A stretch of DNA of 64,000 nucleotides from Siphonodentalium dalli (lineage: Eukaryota > Mollusca > Scaphopoda > Gadilida > Siphonodentaliidae). The notes beneath the pieces were generated by a model that saw only the letters and a program-made list of their open reading frames with translations, had not been told where the DNA came from and ran no database searches. Location of the stretch: the NCBI GenBank assembly GCA_032622095.1, contig CP136067.1, positions 57,825,899 through 57,889,898 on the forward strand. Reading direction: 5' to 3'. Position numbers and translations under genes: made by a program. Of this stretch, positions 1-11,905 are shown piece after piece (within the stretch, counting starts at the first letter, position 1; each line of letters begins with the position of its first letter).

Positions 1-740
1 AAGAAATGATTCGCCGTTTCATCACTTCAACACACACAATGAGGACTTGATCGGAGATAATTTTCACACAGGTCTTTATTACCGTCGATTTGCTTCAGAT
101 TTTCGGTGATGTTAGTAGAATGCTACATTCCTCCAGTTGGCATAGTGCCTGAAAACTAACTCATTGCAGGACCTTTAATAGCTGGTCTATAACGCTGAGA
201 AGTCTCCCACCATACATGTATTACGAAGTTTAATTGAAAACAAAAGTATACCAGTAGACACTTTTCCGCTTGGCCCACGTTTTCGTCAAAAACATGCTTC
301 TTATGCGCGGACTTTCGCTTTCAATTGTCAATTTATTGAAACTATTTCAGATCCATACACGTACCGGTACACGTAATCCATCTTGATATATATTATATTT
401 TAAACTTGAATGAATGGGAGTCAGTAGGCCTATATCCCGTTCAATTTCCCAACCTTGCCACCCCTTAGTCGCTAAGTTTGGTATCATAATTTCGTAACTG
501 AACTATATACCGTGTTGTATTGGCCTCTCGTTTGGTATATACATGCATAAGTTCGTGTCTATTCTGTTTTATCACATAATTTGGCCATAAAAGCAGTTTC
601 ATAATTATCGGTAATAGACACGTTTAATATCAGCGCGTGCGATGACGTCACGGCGTTCTTCAAATCACTTGCGATCGCTGTAGTTTATGATTGTTGTTTT
701 CGACGAATATTTCGCGTTGCTTCGGGTTTATTTGATCATG
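1..740. other. No gene seen
   Basis: AT-rich sequence with short stop-broken frames. I see no domain, tandem repeat or terminal repeat in it. Confidence 0.5.
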
Positions 741-905
741 TGATAAAAGGTATCTCACACTCGTCCTATTGTATACGTAATTTATCAACCTCGTCGTCTA
801 AATTCTATTTGAGCCTCGGTAAACCTCGGCTCAAATCGAATTTAGTGAACTCGGTTGATAAATTCCGTATAAAATAGAAACTCATGTGAGATCCTCTATT
901 TATCA
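741..905. repeat. Foldback hairpin (MITE-like)
   Basis: A single imperfect palindrome. The left arm starts TGATAAAAGGTATCTCACAC and the right arm ends GTGAGATCCTCTATTTATCA. The centre pairs TTTGAGCCTCGG with CCTCGGCTCAAA. It has no coding capacity and is most simply a small foldback transposon remnant. Confidence 0.6.
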
Positions 906-974
906 GATCTGTCCATATAAAACTGTCTCATTATGATCTGGATATGTCACAAGTGAAAAATGATGATAACTGTC

Positions 975-1850
975 GGGTCCTACTAAAACCCGACCGCACC
1001 CGACCGCACCCGACCGGACCGCCCCCAGGGGTCCGAGCGAGATGGGGTTTTCACTATCGTGTAGAATGGACCCGAATGTACCAAATTTCCAATCCCCAAG
1101 TCGATAGCTCGAGCGGACACGGCACTGTTAACCCCTGACTGGTGGCCGTTTCCGCCAGGTACGGGAAATCCAAAAAGGCGCCGACCGCACCTCCCCTGAC
1201 TGCCTGACCACAGAAATGGACATTATATCATGAAGTGAATACCCATATGTATCCATGGGCGATCGGACAAGTCGCTAGCTGCAGCGGAAGTGAATAAATT
1301 AACCCATACGCTGCTGCCAAATTCGCTATAAATGTACGCAAAAACGCCGAAATTAACACCCGCCGACCGGCCCGCCCCTAGGGGTCCGAGCGAGATGGGG
1401 TTTGCACTATCGTGTAGAATGGACCCGAATGTACCAAAGTTCCAATCCCCAAGTCGATAGCTCGAGCGGACACGGCACTGTTAACCCCTGACTGACGGCC
1501 GTTTCCGCCAGGTACGGGAAATCCAAAAAGGCGCCGACCGCACCTCCCCTGACTGCCTGACCACGGAAATGGACATTATATCATGAAGTAAATACGTCTA
1601 TTCATCCATGGGCGATCGGTCAAGTCGCTAGCTGCAGCGGAAGTGAATAAATTAACCCATACGCTGCTGCCGAATTCGCTATAATTGTACGCAAAAACGC
1701 CGAAATTAACACCCGCCGACCGGCCCGCCCCTAGGGGTCCGAGCGAGATGGGGTTTGCACTATCGTGTAGAATGGACCCGAATATACCAAAGTTCCAACC
1801 CCCAAGTCGATAGCGGATACGGCACTGTTAACCCCAACTGCAATATGACA
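975..1850 (+). repeat. Left terminal array of the MULE (353-bp units)
   Basis: GGGGTCCGAG recurs at 1028, 1381 and 1734, an exact spacing of 353 bp twice. Units are nearly identical and contain GTTAACCCCTGACTG and CGCTAGCTGCAGCGGAAG. The array ends in a partial third unit near 1835. The same unit lies inverted at the right end, so the array is part of the terminal inverted repeat. Confidence 0.9.
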
Positions 1851-4631
1851 CTTTTCAACAATCTATTTAAGTGAGAAATCTTTAGTATAGGAAAGTTTTC
1901 GTGTGAATTGTGCCCGGGAAGCGTGTCCTTATGTGGGGGGGGGGTGTCCAGATGAATTTTTTTCGCACAGACAACCGTTATCTACAACATAAAGATGTGA
2001 AAGGATAAACGAGCAAAGTGTTTCCTGTTCATCCAAGATTGACGTTGAAAATTGTCAACATTCGGACCATTAACCTGGATTTCGTTTCCATTGTTTATCG
2101 GAAATTACTTTTGGAGCTATATTGATTCACCCAATCTCTGAAATCGAAAAATAACGATAATGCGCGATAAGCAGGTGTGCGAGATCATCGAGGAAATTAC
2201 CGAGAGAAATATCAATGTTTCGGAGGGATATCCCACAGGTCCCTGGCACAATACACCCAAACCACTCAAAGACATATATGTATTTGGGTGGTTGGGGTCT
2301 ATTGTGCCAGGGTCTGTGGGATATCACGCGAGAAAATATGCGTTCTTATCATAATAAAGCCTGCTTCCATGTGCTAACTTTGAACATATCTCAACATAAG
2401 TGTTTCTATGTTTGTGAAACACCATGCTTCTCGTGCATTATAATTTGTCGATTTTGTCATTATACATTTGCCTCTGTTTGCGTTTGAACATATCACTGAC
2501 ACTTCGACTCAAAGTGTTGTAATCAACTTCAATTTTAATAGCCAACAAACATTCTGTTAGATATAGATACATGTAGGCAAAAAATCAGCTTCAAGTTTCT
2601 TCCAACAGTCATGTTTTTCATCTAAAATAAATTACACACACACTGTATAACTCCGGCCTATAGATGTTGTGTTTAATTTTATTCATTGCGCTTGCAACAT
2701 TTCAGATATATCCAGAGATATTAAAAAGATAAGATGGCCACTTGAGACCCTGATTTTTCAACAAAATTCGGAAAGATTTAACATTAAAGTGTGCATACGT
2801 GTATACATCTATAGTGATGAAATGGTTAAAAACCCAAGAGGACTGTATATATAGGTGGCTTGTTTCTCACCAACACGCGTTCAAATTCGATAGCTATCTT
2901 GTAGATGGCATCTCAATCATGTCTGTAACATTTCATATTGCTTTGCTCACATAATAGTTTCAGGCTGGATTTTAACAGGAATGTACATGGCAGTGTCATA
3001 TATATGTGAATAATGTGTTCAGTGATGAAAACAAAACGCAGTCAGTATATGAACGAATTTTATTTCGTGATAATGTATCCGATCAAATTACAAAACAAGA
3101 TAACATACAATCTGAATAAATTAACGGTAATATAACACATGTATATATGAGCACAGTAAAATACATATAAGCACAGATGCCAAGTAAGTTCTAAAGACAA
3201 ATTAGCAAACTTAGACAAACACAACTATATACACCACCATCATCTGACTAACATCTACATGTATATAGGCCTACTACATGTGAATGTTCATTCTCGTTGT
3301 TTTTTGTTGTTTTTTTTTGTGTGAAAAAAGTTGCCCATGTTCCATGAATTGTGTGATAGAGTTACTCTGGTTGGAGATGTGATAAATGGTTACACCACAT
3401 TTCATGCGAAGCAACCAAGTATATTTTGTGAAAACAAATTACCACCACCAGTATTAATAGTTCTCAATGATGGCTATCACTTGCCAAAATTGAATATTAA
3501 AATCCCGTTAACTTTGTGAGATATGCTTAACTTGTATAACTGCACCACTATTTCTGGAGTCTTGGTAATTTTATCACAAAAACGCAACGAGGATGAAAAT
3601 TCAACTCTACTTTACATGTAGTTTGTGTTTAGTCAGATATTACTTCTTTTATTTCTATACTCTCGGGGTCGTCGTATCATCTCATTAATATGTGACAATA
3701 ACATAGCGAAAGTACAAATGGAAATACCCATTATTTCGATACAGAAAACTGCGCGTGAGAGGTAAACGATCCCCCAATTACCGAACTTCACGAAATATGC
3801 GAAAATGAAGATGCGGAGGAAGGATGTTTAGCTCAGTTGCAAAAATATTGATTGATTGATCTCGACCAAACTGTAAGAGACGATATCCGTTTGCTATGTT
3901 GGGCTGACCACTGCCATCTTGTACAGATAATGTGAGGAATTCACTCGGAGTTTTGTATTTCATTTGTAAGACTTTTGTCGTTTACATTTAATTTTAGAAC
4001 TGCATGTCCATGTCAAAGTTGGCCAGGACGAGCCACAATGAATTGTTACAGGCTGTAGTGACAAAACAGTTTAATAAAAAAATTAGATTTAATTACGAAG
4101 ATACATAATGGCAGTGGTCAGACCAACGATCGAGAGGAGTGAACTCTGCCTTGCAGCTTGCCTATCGACAGGGGAAATACATTTTTGAACTTTAGAAGGT
4201 AGAAGTATACACCTTTCGCGTGGGGTGGTGAACCACACATACATGTAGGTTTTCCACACACGTCTATACATATCAAATATGCACGTTAATGATGTTACAT
4301 CGTCAACTAAAAACAATTGTAGAATCGGATGCGCAAATAAACGTGATGAATATCATTATCCGACCATTCAAAATGTCACTAACATAACATTACGCTAGTG
4401 TAATTATCAAATCGCCAAACTTTCTGGTCAAACTATATAACCTTTTTGAAATTGTATATATCGATCCGAAAATATTTCATTTATTGCATTTATACTCAAT
4501 TTTGGTTTATGTCATATACATGTGGTACGGTTTTCGTTGAAATTTTAGAATTGAACCATTGTGATCAGAAGGTTTCGGACGTTTGAATACATGGTATGTT
4601 ACAACATATTGATACTGGAATATATAATAAC
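1851..4631. other. Non-coding interior of the MULE
   Basis: Nearly 2.8 kb between the left array and the transposase. The many short frames show no recognisable domain. A ~99-bp palindrome lies at 2227-2325 and is listed separately. A G-tract occurs near 1936. This could hold 3' untranslated or intron sequence of the transposase, or later insertions whose ends I could not define. Confidence 0.5.
2227..2325. repeat. 99-bp imperfect palindrome
   Basis: GATATCCCACAG...CCTGGCACAATA is mirrored by TATTGTGCCAGG...CTGTGGGATATC, with the axis at the central ACATATATGTAT. It would form one long hairpin. It has the look of a small foldback element nested in the MULE interior. Confidence 0.75.
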
Positions 4632-4639
4632 TCATATTT

Positions 4640-5687
4640 TCATTTTCTTTGGAGCATGCACTGGTTGTTTTTGCTGACTTCGTACGCTTTTTTTGTGATG
4701 GTTTTTTCGCAGTTGGTGCATGCTACACGAGGAATTGTCAGATTTCCGTCGGTGGATGTTACGGTTGTTGTCTTTCTTGGTGGGCCCTTGAGAAATTTTA
4801 TTACAGCGCGATCTTTGTCGTCGTCGTTCATCGTGTGCCATTTTGAGTGCTGGACGCGAAAGTTTTTCATATGTGACGGAAGGTCGAAATTCCCCTGACC
4901 GTGTACGGCTCTGCATGCGGACATCAGCATGTTGAATTTTTACTATAGAATGCATCTTTTCGATGAGATCTGGCAGCTTTAGACTACGCCAGTTTGTCGA
5001 AAGTTTCAGGATGTGATTTGTGGACTCGCATGAATTATTGGTCCAGTCGATAGAAGAACTTCCTTGGAGAGAAGGTTCGAAGATATAACGTTGTATTGAC
5101 GGAACAATTCTGTTGAAATAACTAGAAAATCCAGGAACGAGATTGTCAAATTGGTCGGATAGTTCTATTGTCCTGAGTTTAAATTGGAACTCGTCGTCAC
5201 AAGAAAGTAGACCACCATCCTCGGAAAATATATCGTGAATAACGCGCTTTACTTTGTTACTGTCTGCCCCAACGTCGTCAACAAGATGCCGTCTAATGTT
5301 TTTCTTTATGTGTCGAGAACAAAGGAGGTAAGTCGAAGTATATATAGGGAAGCACTGACGGAGAGCCTTAGTTAAGGCTTTCTCTTCGTCCGATCCGAAA
5401 ACAAGATTTTGTCCGCCTAATTCAATGCCGAAAAGATCCAGGTCTAATTTTGATTGAATGTGGGAAAAGAACCTGTGGTAAGTATGGCAGGTTGCATCCC
5501 AATGGAGAAATACCGGTCCGAGAAGTATGGGAACATCCTGGGTTGATTTTCTTAGCAAGTTTCTATTCCTATATACGATTAACGTAACGTAACAAGGTCC
5601 CAGATTAAACGTCCTATCTACGCCGATTACACTTGGTTCATATGCGGACGCTTTGCATAATGTTTTCAAATCGTCGATTTGCTGATC
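4640..5687 (-). pseudogene. MULE-type DDE transposase, truncated and frameshifted
   Basis: The protein catalyses cut-and-paste transposition in its intact form. The longest frame (4632-5669, starting from a TTG codon) shows the MULE core in order: GVDRTFNLG with the first Asp at residue 18, FGSDEEKAL with the second Asp at 94, a C-x2-H pair (CSRH, 117-120), and NNSCEST with Glu at 215. About residue 245 (near 4900-4935) the family-like sequence moves into another frame (4640-4930), where a basic tail ends in a Cys pair (ACTNCEK). This indicates a frameshift. Upstream of 5669 the frame meets a stop after seven codons, and the terminal array follows at once, so the N-terminal DNA-binding part is missing. 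Domain assignment is from motif memory of invertebrate MULEs, not a search. Confidence 0.8.
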
Positions 5688-5707
5688 AGTGTAAAGAATT
5701 GCACAAG

Positions 5708-6289
5708 GCGGTGCGGTCGGCGCCTTTTTGGATTTCCCGTACCTGGCGGAAACGGCCGCCAGTCAGGGGTTAACAGTGCCGTGTCCGCTCGAGCTATCGA
5801 CTTGGGGATTGGAACTTTGGTACATTCGGGTCCATTCTACACGATAGTGCAAACCCCATCTCGCTCGGACCCCTAGGGGCGGGCCGGTCGGCGGGTGTTA
5901 ATTTCGGCGTTTTTGCGTACATTTATAGCGAATTTGGCAACAGCGTATGGGTTAATTTATTCACTTCCGCTGCAGCTAGCGAATTGTCCGATCGCCCATG
6001 GATGCATATGGGTATTCACTTCATGATATAATGTCCATTTCCGTGGTCAGGCAGTCAGGGGAGGTGCGGTCGGCGCCTTTTTGGATTTCCCGTACCTGGC
6101 GGAAACGGCCACCAGTCAGGGGTTAACAGTGCCGTGTCCGCTCGAGCTATCGACTTGGGGATTGGAACTTTGGTACATTCGGGTCCATTCTACACGATAG
6201 TGCAAATCCCATCTCTCTCGGACCCCTGGTGGCGGTCCGGTCGGGTGCGGTCGGGTGCGGTCGGGTGCGGTCGGGTTTTAGTAGGACCG
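5708..6289 (-). repeat. Right terminal array of the MULE (inverted 353-bp units)
   Basis: CTCGGACCCC recurs at 5864 and 6217, again exactly 353 bp apart, in the orientation opposite to the left array. It finishes with four GGTGCGGTCG-type decamers and TTTTAGTAGGACCG at the element end. Confidence 0.88.
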
Positions 6290-6297
6290 TAACTGTC

Positions 6298-7003
6298 CGA
6301 TTGTTATAACGATTCATTATTTCGCATTAATTAACCGACAGGTATTTTTAAGTGTTCTGACTTAATGCATGTGCAATGACGTTGTCGGATATTCAAAAAA
6401 TATACCCAAATATGTGTTAAAGTGCAGACCAATTCACAATTGTGTTGCATTCAAGAATACGAAGCACACCATAATTAAGCAAATGGTATATGAAATGTGC
6501 AGGTATAGTTACCATGCACATATGTCATCCCCCAATACTTAAATGTCATGACAATCTAATAAATTAGTATTAAGAAACCCCAACTTGTCCATTACGTCGC
6601 CACACAGACAAGGGGAAGCAGCGTTCCTGAATTATACACAATTTCGCTGTTGTTGCGAAATAGGCCACACTCAATGTGAGAAAAGTGTGCTCGTCGTGCA
6701 CAGGGGGTCGTCTCCGAATGCCAGTCGCTATTGTTTTGGAAGTTGTGAACGGAGGTGTGAATAATTGGTTACATCTAACGAATACCGCTGTTTGTGATTT
6801 GTGGTAATTTTTTGGGCTAGTTTTGGTATTCAGGTGAGCTTTATTAACGCTGACGTAGTTAGTATATGCTAGTTCCGTGAGTGAACGATATAAGCATGTT
6901 TGTACTTTGAGTGGACAACCTGAACTCAAATCTACGTATATAAATGCATGCAAAGGCAATTTACTTGAACTTCAGTGTAATATTCTCATAATCTATCATA
7001 ATA
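6298..7003. other. No gene seen between two MULE sequences
   Basis: AT-rich sequence. A 129-codon minus-strand frame at 6570-6959 shows no motif and lies directly upstream of the second transposase pseudogene. It may be decayed flank of that element. Confidence 0.4.
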
Positions 7004-8055
7004 ATGGCTAATGTTCAGGTAAATGTTTCATTTATCGAGAACAGAAAAGGAGGGAGGAATCTGCTGTTCGATTGTCACAAATATCTTATTAAAACTAGAA
7101 AGAGTGACAATATCCACTGGACATGTTGCGTTAGATGGTGTCCAGGTACAGTCAACACCAAGGACGACATAGTGACAAGTGTATAGGAAAGCCGCATAAT
7201 CACGAAGCAGATCCCGACAAACTCCGCGCAGAAGTCATAATGTCGAAAATGAAGCAGATTGTCAAGTCAGATTCTAGGACTGTGTACAACATATATAAAG
7301 ACGAAGTATCTTCACTGAGAACCGACGAAGCCGACGCAGTGGTGATTTCCAAAATGCCCACATTCTATAGTGCCCGATCGGCTTTATACCGTGCCAGAGC
7401 AAAGACGCGACCAGCACTACCAAAACGAAGGAACGACATTGACCTCCCCTGAGGAAATGAAGAAGACGATGGCAGGTTTCGCCTTCCTTTTGACAAGTGA
7501 CGGGGAAGAGAAGAAGATAATGATTTTCTCAACCGAGGGTAACCTGAGGTTCTTGTCTGAGGCCAGAAGCTACTTTTCCGACGGGACGTTCGACAAATGC
7601 CCAAAGCTATGCTGCCAAATTTACACAGTCCATGCCTTCGTCGAAAACAAGATGGTCCCCCTTGTATACGCCCTACTGTCTGACATGTCAGGAGTGAACT
7701 TACGGAAAGACGTTTCCTATCGCTGCTCGTTGAGAAAGCCCTCTCGTTCGATATTCCACTTACGCCAGATGTATGGTTTACAGATTTCGAAACGGCCATC
7801 CAAAATGCCATCCGACACCAGTTTCCAACAACAACTTTGAAAGGATGTATATTCCATTTCACCCAGAGTGTGTGGAGAAAAGCAAACGAGGTTGGATTGA
7901 AAACCGATTATCAACAAGGTGGGCCTATTAAATCCTTGATCAGACGGGCCATTGGTCTTCCATTCCTGCCTGTTATCGAAGTCGACAAAATGGAGTTTCT
8001 CGATGCAATGTCATTTTGTATAACTGTTGTATTTAATTTCATTAATATAAAATGA
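7004..8055 (+). pseudogene. FLYWCH-type zinc finger plus MULE transposase, decayed
   Basis: Several frames together resemble the FLYWCH-MULE proteins common in invertebrates. The start at 7004 gives a FLYWCH-like finger (KYLIK, NIHWTCCVRWCPG, then in the next frame PHNHEADPDKL). Around 7560-7690 is the first catalytic block FSDGTFDKCP...YTVHAF...PLVYALLSD. After another frame change near 7690 come VWFTDFETAIQNA, carrying the second Asp, and GCIFHFTQSVWRK. At least three frameshifts are needed, and sequence ends near LPFLPVIE before the third acidic residue. It is a different lineage from the transposase at 4640-5687, whose core reads GVDRTFNLG. No TIRs could be assigned. Confidence 0.8.
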
Positions 8056-8513
8056 GTAAGCTATGTAAATAATGGATATGAATAAAAACCTCAACTTAAC
8101 ATCCAATTGTTCATTCGATAATTATCATAAACTTCCACTTGGGCGAAAGATTGGGCTGGGATATTGACCTGCGTCAATCCAGATCGAGAAGGACTTCCCA
8201 CTAATTAATTTTCACACATAAAGTTGACTGGCATTCGGAGACTAACCTGTGCACAGATGTCTGTGGAGAACGATTGTTAAGTTAATATATGGACGCAGAG
8301 CACAATCTAATTGTTGCAATCGTTCCCTGATCTTTGATAAAGCACACCTATTCACAAGGCTTGCAAAGGAATAGTTCAGTGATTATCCCATTGTTAGGCA
8401 CACGCAACTCATAACAGACAAATCGCACGGGCGCTTCAAAGTGGGACCAGTCTGTGTTGTTTCGGACATATATATTTACATTCAACTGCAATCAGTTCAT
8501 GTTAATTACGTTG
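8056..8513. other. No gene seen
   Basis: AT-rich sequence with no ORF of note, no repeat recognised, and no sign of the missing 3' part of the transposase before it. Confidence 0.4.
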
Positions 8514-8745
8514 TTGGGCGTGGCTAACCAGCTATTGTGTCCAATCGCGGCCAGCGCACGCATTGTGCGTCGTGGTCAAAACACGCTCAACGGCACATTT
8601 CCCGTTGATTGCATTATGTTGGATCAATTGTGCTCTAAGTCGGTCAGAGCACGCGAATAGTTCTTTACCAGAATAAATCTCGTCTCCGACTCGATTGATT
8701 CGGGTAAAGAACAATTCTTGTGCTCTAATCCTTACTTGTGTATGT
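8514..8745 (+). repeat. Dispersed hairpin repeat, copy A
   Basis: Shares a long, mostly identical stretch with 14400-14530: GGCACATTTCC, TGCTCTAAGTCG, TCAGAGCAC, GTTCTTTACCAGAATAAATC and GGTAAAGAACAATTCTTG. GTTCTTTACC and GGTAAAGAAC pair across a ~30-bp loop. It has no coding content and is a non-autonomous interspersed repeat of unknown class. Confidence 0.7.
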
Positions 8746-8951
8746 CGTGTGAAGAAATGTAATGAGGAATATTAAAATACGCACAAGATTGTCAAGAATT
8801 AAAATCTATCCATTTAGTACATGAATTATACAGGTACCCCGTTTCAATGCGTGGGACAATCATTACCCTGATGGGCTTCAACACTCAGCAACCATCTACT
8901 GGTCCCCGGGGGCAGGGGGACCGAGGTACACTGGCAAACACAATGTGGCTG

Positions 8952-10553
8952 GCATACCAGGGGGGGGGGGGGGTCATCCACTTTTTTCCATACACTAGGC
9001 CGGGGTGGGCGGGTGGTTCATCTGCGAAAAAGTCACTTTTTTCCTGAGTGGTCGCAATTTTTTCCTCTTACAACATTTCTTCAATATAAATGCCTCAAAG
9101 TGTTCAGCATCATTGTCAAGGTGTGTATGACACTTAGGGCAGTGCTTAGGGGGTAGTTAGTGTGGATATGGGCATGATGCTTCTCAGAAATCAAGATTAC
9201 GAACCAACTCTCAGGAATTCGCCTTTTACATCCGATCACATTGCCATGTACCAATGCTACTGGTTCCAGATGAAAATGGACAGTTATGTAGCACATGAAT
9301 AAACTTTAATATAAATAAAATGAAAAAAGCTATTCATTTATCTCATTAATATTTACTCATTATACCTGATCAGACCAGATGACTCAGTCAAAATTGTATC
9401 GGAACTTGGCATGGGACTGTAGACTGCAACAACGCATATCACTGAGATAATAATCTTGAGATGGTGGGACCCAGATAAAAGATTGGGCGAGCATACATAG
9501 ACCTTGAATGTGTAGACATGGAGAAGGCTGCTAAGTGGAATAAACAAAATCAGAACAGATGAGTGAAAAGAAGGGAAAGAAATTATAATATAACTTAATA
9601 TAATATCCAAGTCTAAAAATAATGTGCTGGTCATCAGCAAAATGATCGAAGTCTGCAGAGGGCGAATTTGGCGATACTACCCGGCATAGCATCAACAAAT
9701 TCAACCTCTAACGACCTCATTCTATTTTGGTATCGACCAACCATGGAGAACTAGCTACATATGAGGGTCACATATGGTGAATTTGGTAATGCTATAGCCC
9801 ACTCTGCTGGGTAGCATCACAAAACTCACCCTCCTTGGAGCTTATTCTGCAGACTGCATATGACCGTCTTATTTTCAAGTTTCTATTTACACGCAGTACA
9901 TGTATTTGTATGAATGCTTGACCTGGGTCTGGCCTTAGCACAGTACCTAGCCCAAGAACTCAGCTCATGGAAATGAAAATTAGTTTTGTGATACATAGTG
10001 GATTTCAGCTGAATACCTGTATTGTTGGAGAGTTAATTGCCAGGTGGTGTTGCCCTAATAATTTTTTCAGAAATCATAATTGACATAAATTCATGTGATA
10101 CTATGGGACACATCTAAAGTTACACACTTTCTGTGATGAAAAGAAGGTACACTAATGCTTTTATATTTGTTTACATGTATAATGAGCATTATGAGCTACC
10201 TAAAACAATATTTGGGGAAGAATCAATCAATAATTTACTGATCAGCACATGTATTCTGTGTGTTATTTTGGGTTTTTCCAGGTATTTTTTTAGAACCTGT
10301 TTCGTGTTGTTACAAAAGTTGGAATGACTTAAGAACCAGAAATGGAAATAGGGTAACTGTAATACTGACCATCAAGCTTAAATGGTGTGATATTACAGAT
10401 TTGGAGGTAAAAAGGGGGTGGGTACCCCGCATGAAATTGGAAAAAATATTTTTTCCTTCAAATAGGGGGGTGGTGGGTACCCAAGAGCCGGAAAAAGTTT
10501 TTTCAGCCTAATGTCATGTCACTTTTTTCCGACCCCCCCCCCCCCTGGGCATA
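8952..10553. mobile_element. Candidate TIR element with G/C-tract ends
   Basis: GCATACCAGGGGGGG then GTC at the left is mirrored by GAC, a C run and CTGGGCATAC at the right. Both ends carry CACTTTTTTCC-like blocks inside. A near-copy of CAGGTACCC..TTTCAA.GCGTGGG lies outside each end in the same orientation (8833 and 10583). Interior ORFs are short and unrecognised. The homopolymers make the TIR evidence weaker than usual. Confidence 0.35.
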
Positions 10554-10734
10554 CTGACAATATTTTTCACTGCTCATAATCAGGTACCCTTTTCAACGCG
10601 TGGGTGGTGCGAAACGAGCGCAGGTACGAGCGACCTTGCTCAAGGGTCACAACTTGGTGCGAAATATGAACAGCTTACAATCCGACAATTGTGAATTCGT
10701 CAATATCCACCCTATAAGGGGGAAATCAGACCAA

Positions 10735-11655
10735 AAAGTATCGAGGTAACCCGTTTATAACCGGCCATAAATTGGGCGTAAGTTAAGTAGTGTCTGGCGT
10801 CATAATGAACCCTAAACTTTTGATAAATTGCAGCTTTTGTTGCTAAATTGCAGATTGTCGGAGTTCATCGGTTGTCCATTTTGGTGTTCGTCCATAGCAA
10901 CCACAGGGTGAGATCACTGTCAAATAGTACCCGGGAGGCCATTATCACATCACCAGAATACTGCAATCCCGCCGGAATACCGACAAAAGTGAGATTTTTG
11001 GTAAAACATTCTACCTAAATTTGCAATAGCTTAGATCTCCCACGATCATGAATTCGGCAACATTTAGGAATTCAGACTCTACTTACGCCCAATTTGTGGC
11101 CGGATATAGTGGGCTAGCCGGATACTTTTTATTATAGTGAGTTGGCCCTCTGATGGTTCTGGTCGAATTCACCACAAAAGGGGGCCACCAATAGCCCATA
11201 TCTCTCACAATCGGGAATTCAGCACACTTTTAGGGTTCGTTTGGATTCCAGACTCGACTTACGCCCAATTTGTTGCCCGGTAAAATGGGCTACCCGGGTA
11301 CCTTCCGATAGTGATTCGCCCCTAAATTTGTTATGTATGAATTCACAACAAAAGAGGCATCCAATTGCATAGGTCTCCCACAATCAGGAATTTAGCAACA
11401 GTTTAGGGTCAGTTATGACGTCAGACTCTACTTACGCCCAATTTGTGGCCGGTTATAATGGGTTAATTCGGTACCCCCTTTTGACAGTGATTTGCCCCTA
11501 TGTTGGCTATGGACGAACTCACACCAAAGGGGACAACAAATATGATATATCTCCAACAATCGGAAATTTAGCAACATTTTTGGGTTCGTTTTGACGCCAG
11601 ACTTTACTAACGCCCAACTTGTGACCGGGGCTAATAGGCTACCGAGGATTATTTT
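10735..11655. repeat. Degenerate ~171-bp tandem array with one inverted unit
   Basis: The block ACGCCCAATTTGTGGCCGG recurs in diverged form near 11091, 11262, 11432 and 11610, about 170-179 bp apart, each followed by a TGGGCTA-like motif. An inverted copy (CCGGCCATAAATTGGGCGTAAG) lies at 10755-10785. Divergence between units suggests an old satellite or a decayed foldback. Confidence 0.7.
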
Positions 11656-11670
11656 TTTGCTTTTGACTTG

Positions 11671-11905
11671 AATAAGGATAAGGAATAGGGAATAGGTTCC
11701 AAATGTCATGTTCACCCAAGTGCTTCGCTCAGCTGCCCACATACGGATTTTGGGTCATTTGCCATAATTATTTTCAACAAATATCACTTTTTCAAACTCG
11801 AGCCAAGACATTTTCGGCTCAAAATGTCTCGCCCAGCTGGCCACTTGAGAATTTGCGGTCATATGCCACAATTTCCGATATTTTGCGAATAAGGAATAAG
11901 GAATA
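11671..11905 (+). repeat. Two diverged ~105-bp direct repeats
   Basis: TCGCTCAGCTGCCCACAT...TTTGCCATAATT (from 11726) recurs as TCGCCCAGCTGGCCACTT...ATGCCACAATTT (from 11830). Both are bordered by GAATAAGGA-type strings. Confidence 0.55.

Larger units (their letters stand above)
975..6289. mobile_element. MULE DNA transposon, 5.3 kb, with 8-bp TSD
   Basis: The two ends are inverted copies: GGGTCCTACTAAAACCC at the left, and a right end whose reverse complement is CGGTCCTACTAAAACCC. Directly outside lie identical 8-bp duplications TAACTGTC at 967-974 and 6290-6297. The ends carry a CGACCGCACC-type decamer run followed by an array of a 353-bp unit, about 2.3 copies on the left and 1.6 on the right in opposite orientation. 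The interior holds a minus-strand transposase pseudogene. The Mutator (MULE) superfamily is known for 8-11 bp duplications and often long TIRs. This is an autonomous-type copy that can no longer make a full transposase. Confidence 0.85.

Noticed and set aside
7365-7862. 165-codon minus-strand frame
   Set aside because: Lies antisense to the FLYWCH-MULE transposase, whose plus-strand motifs are clear.
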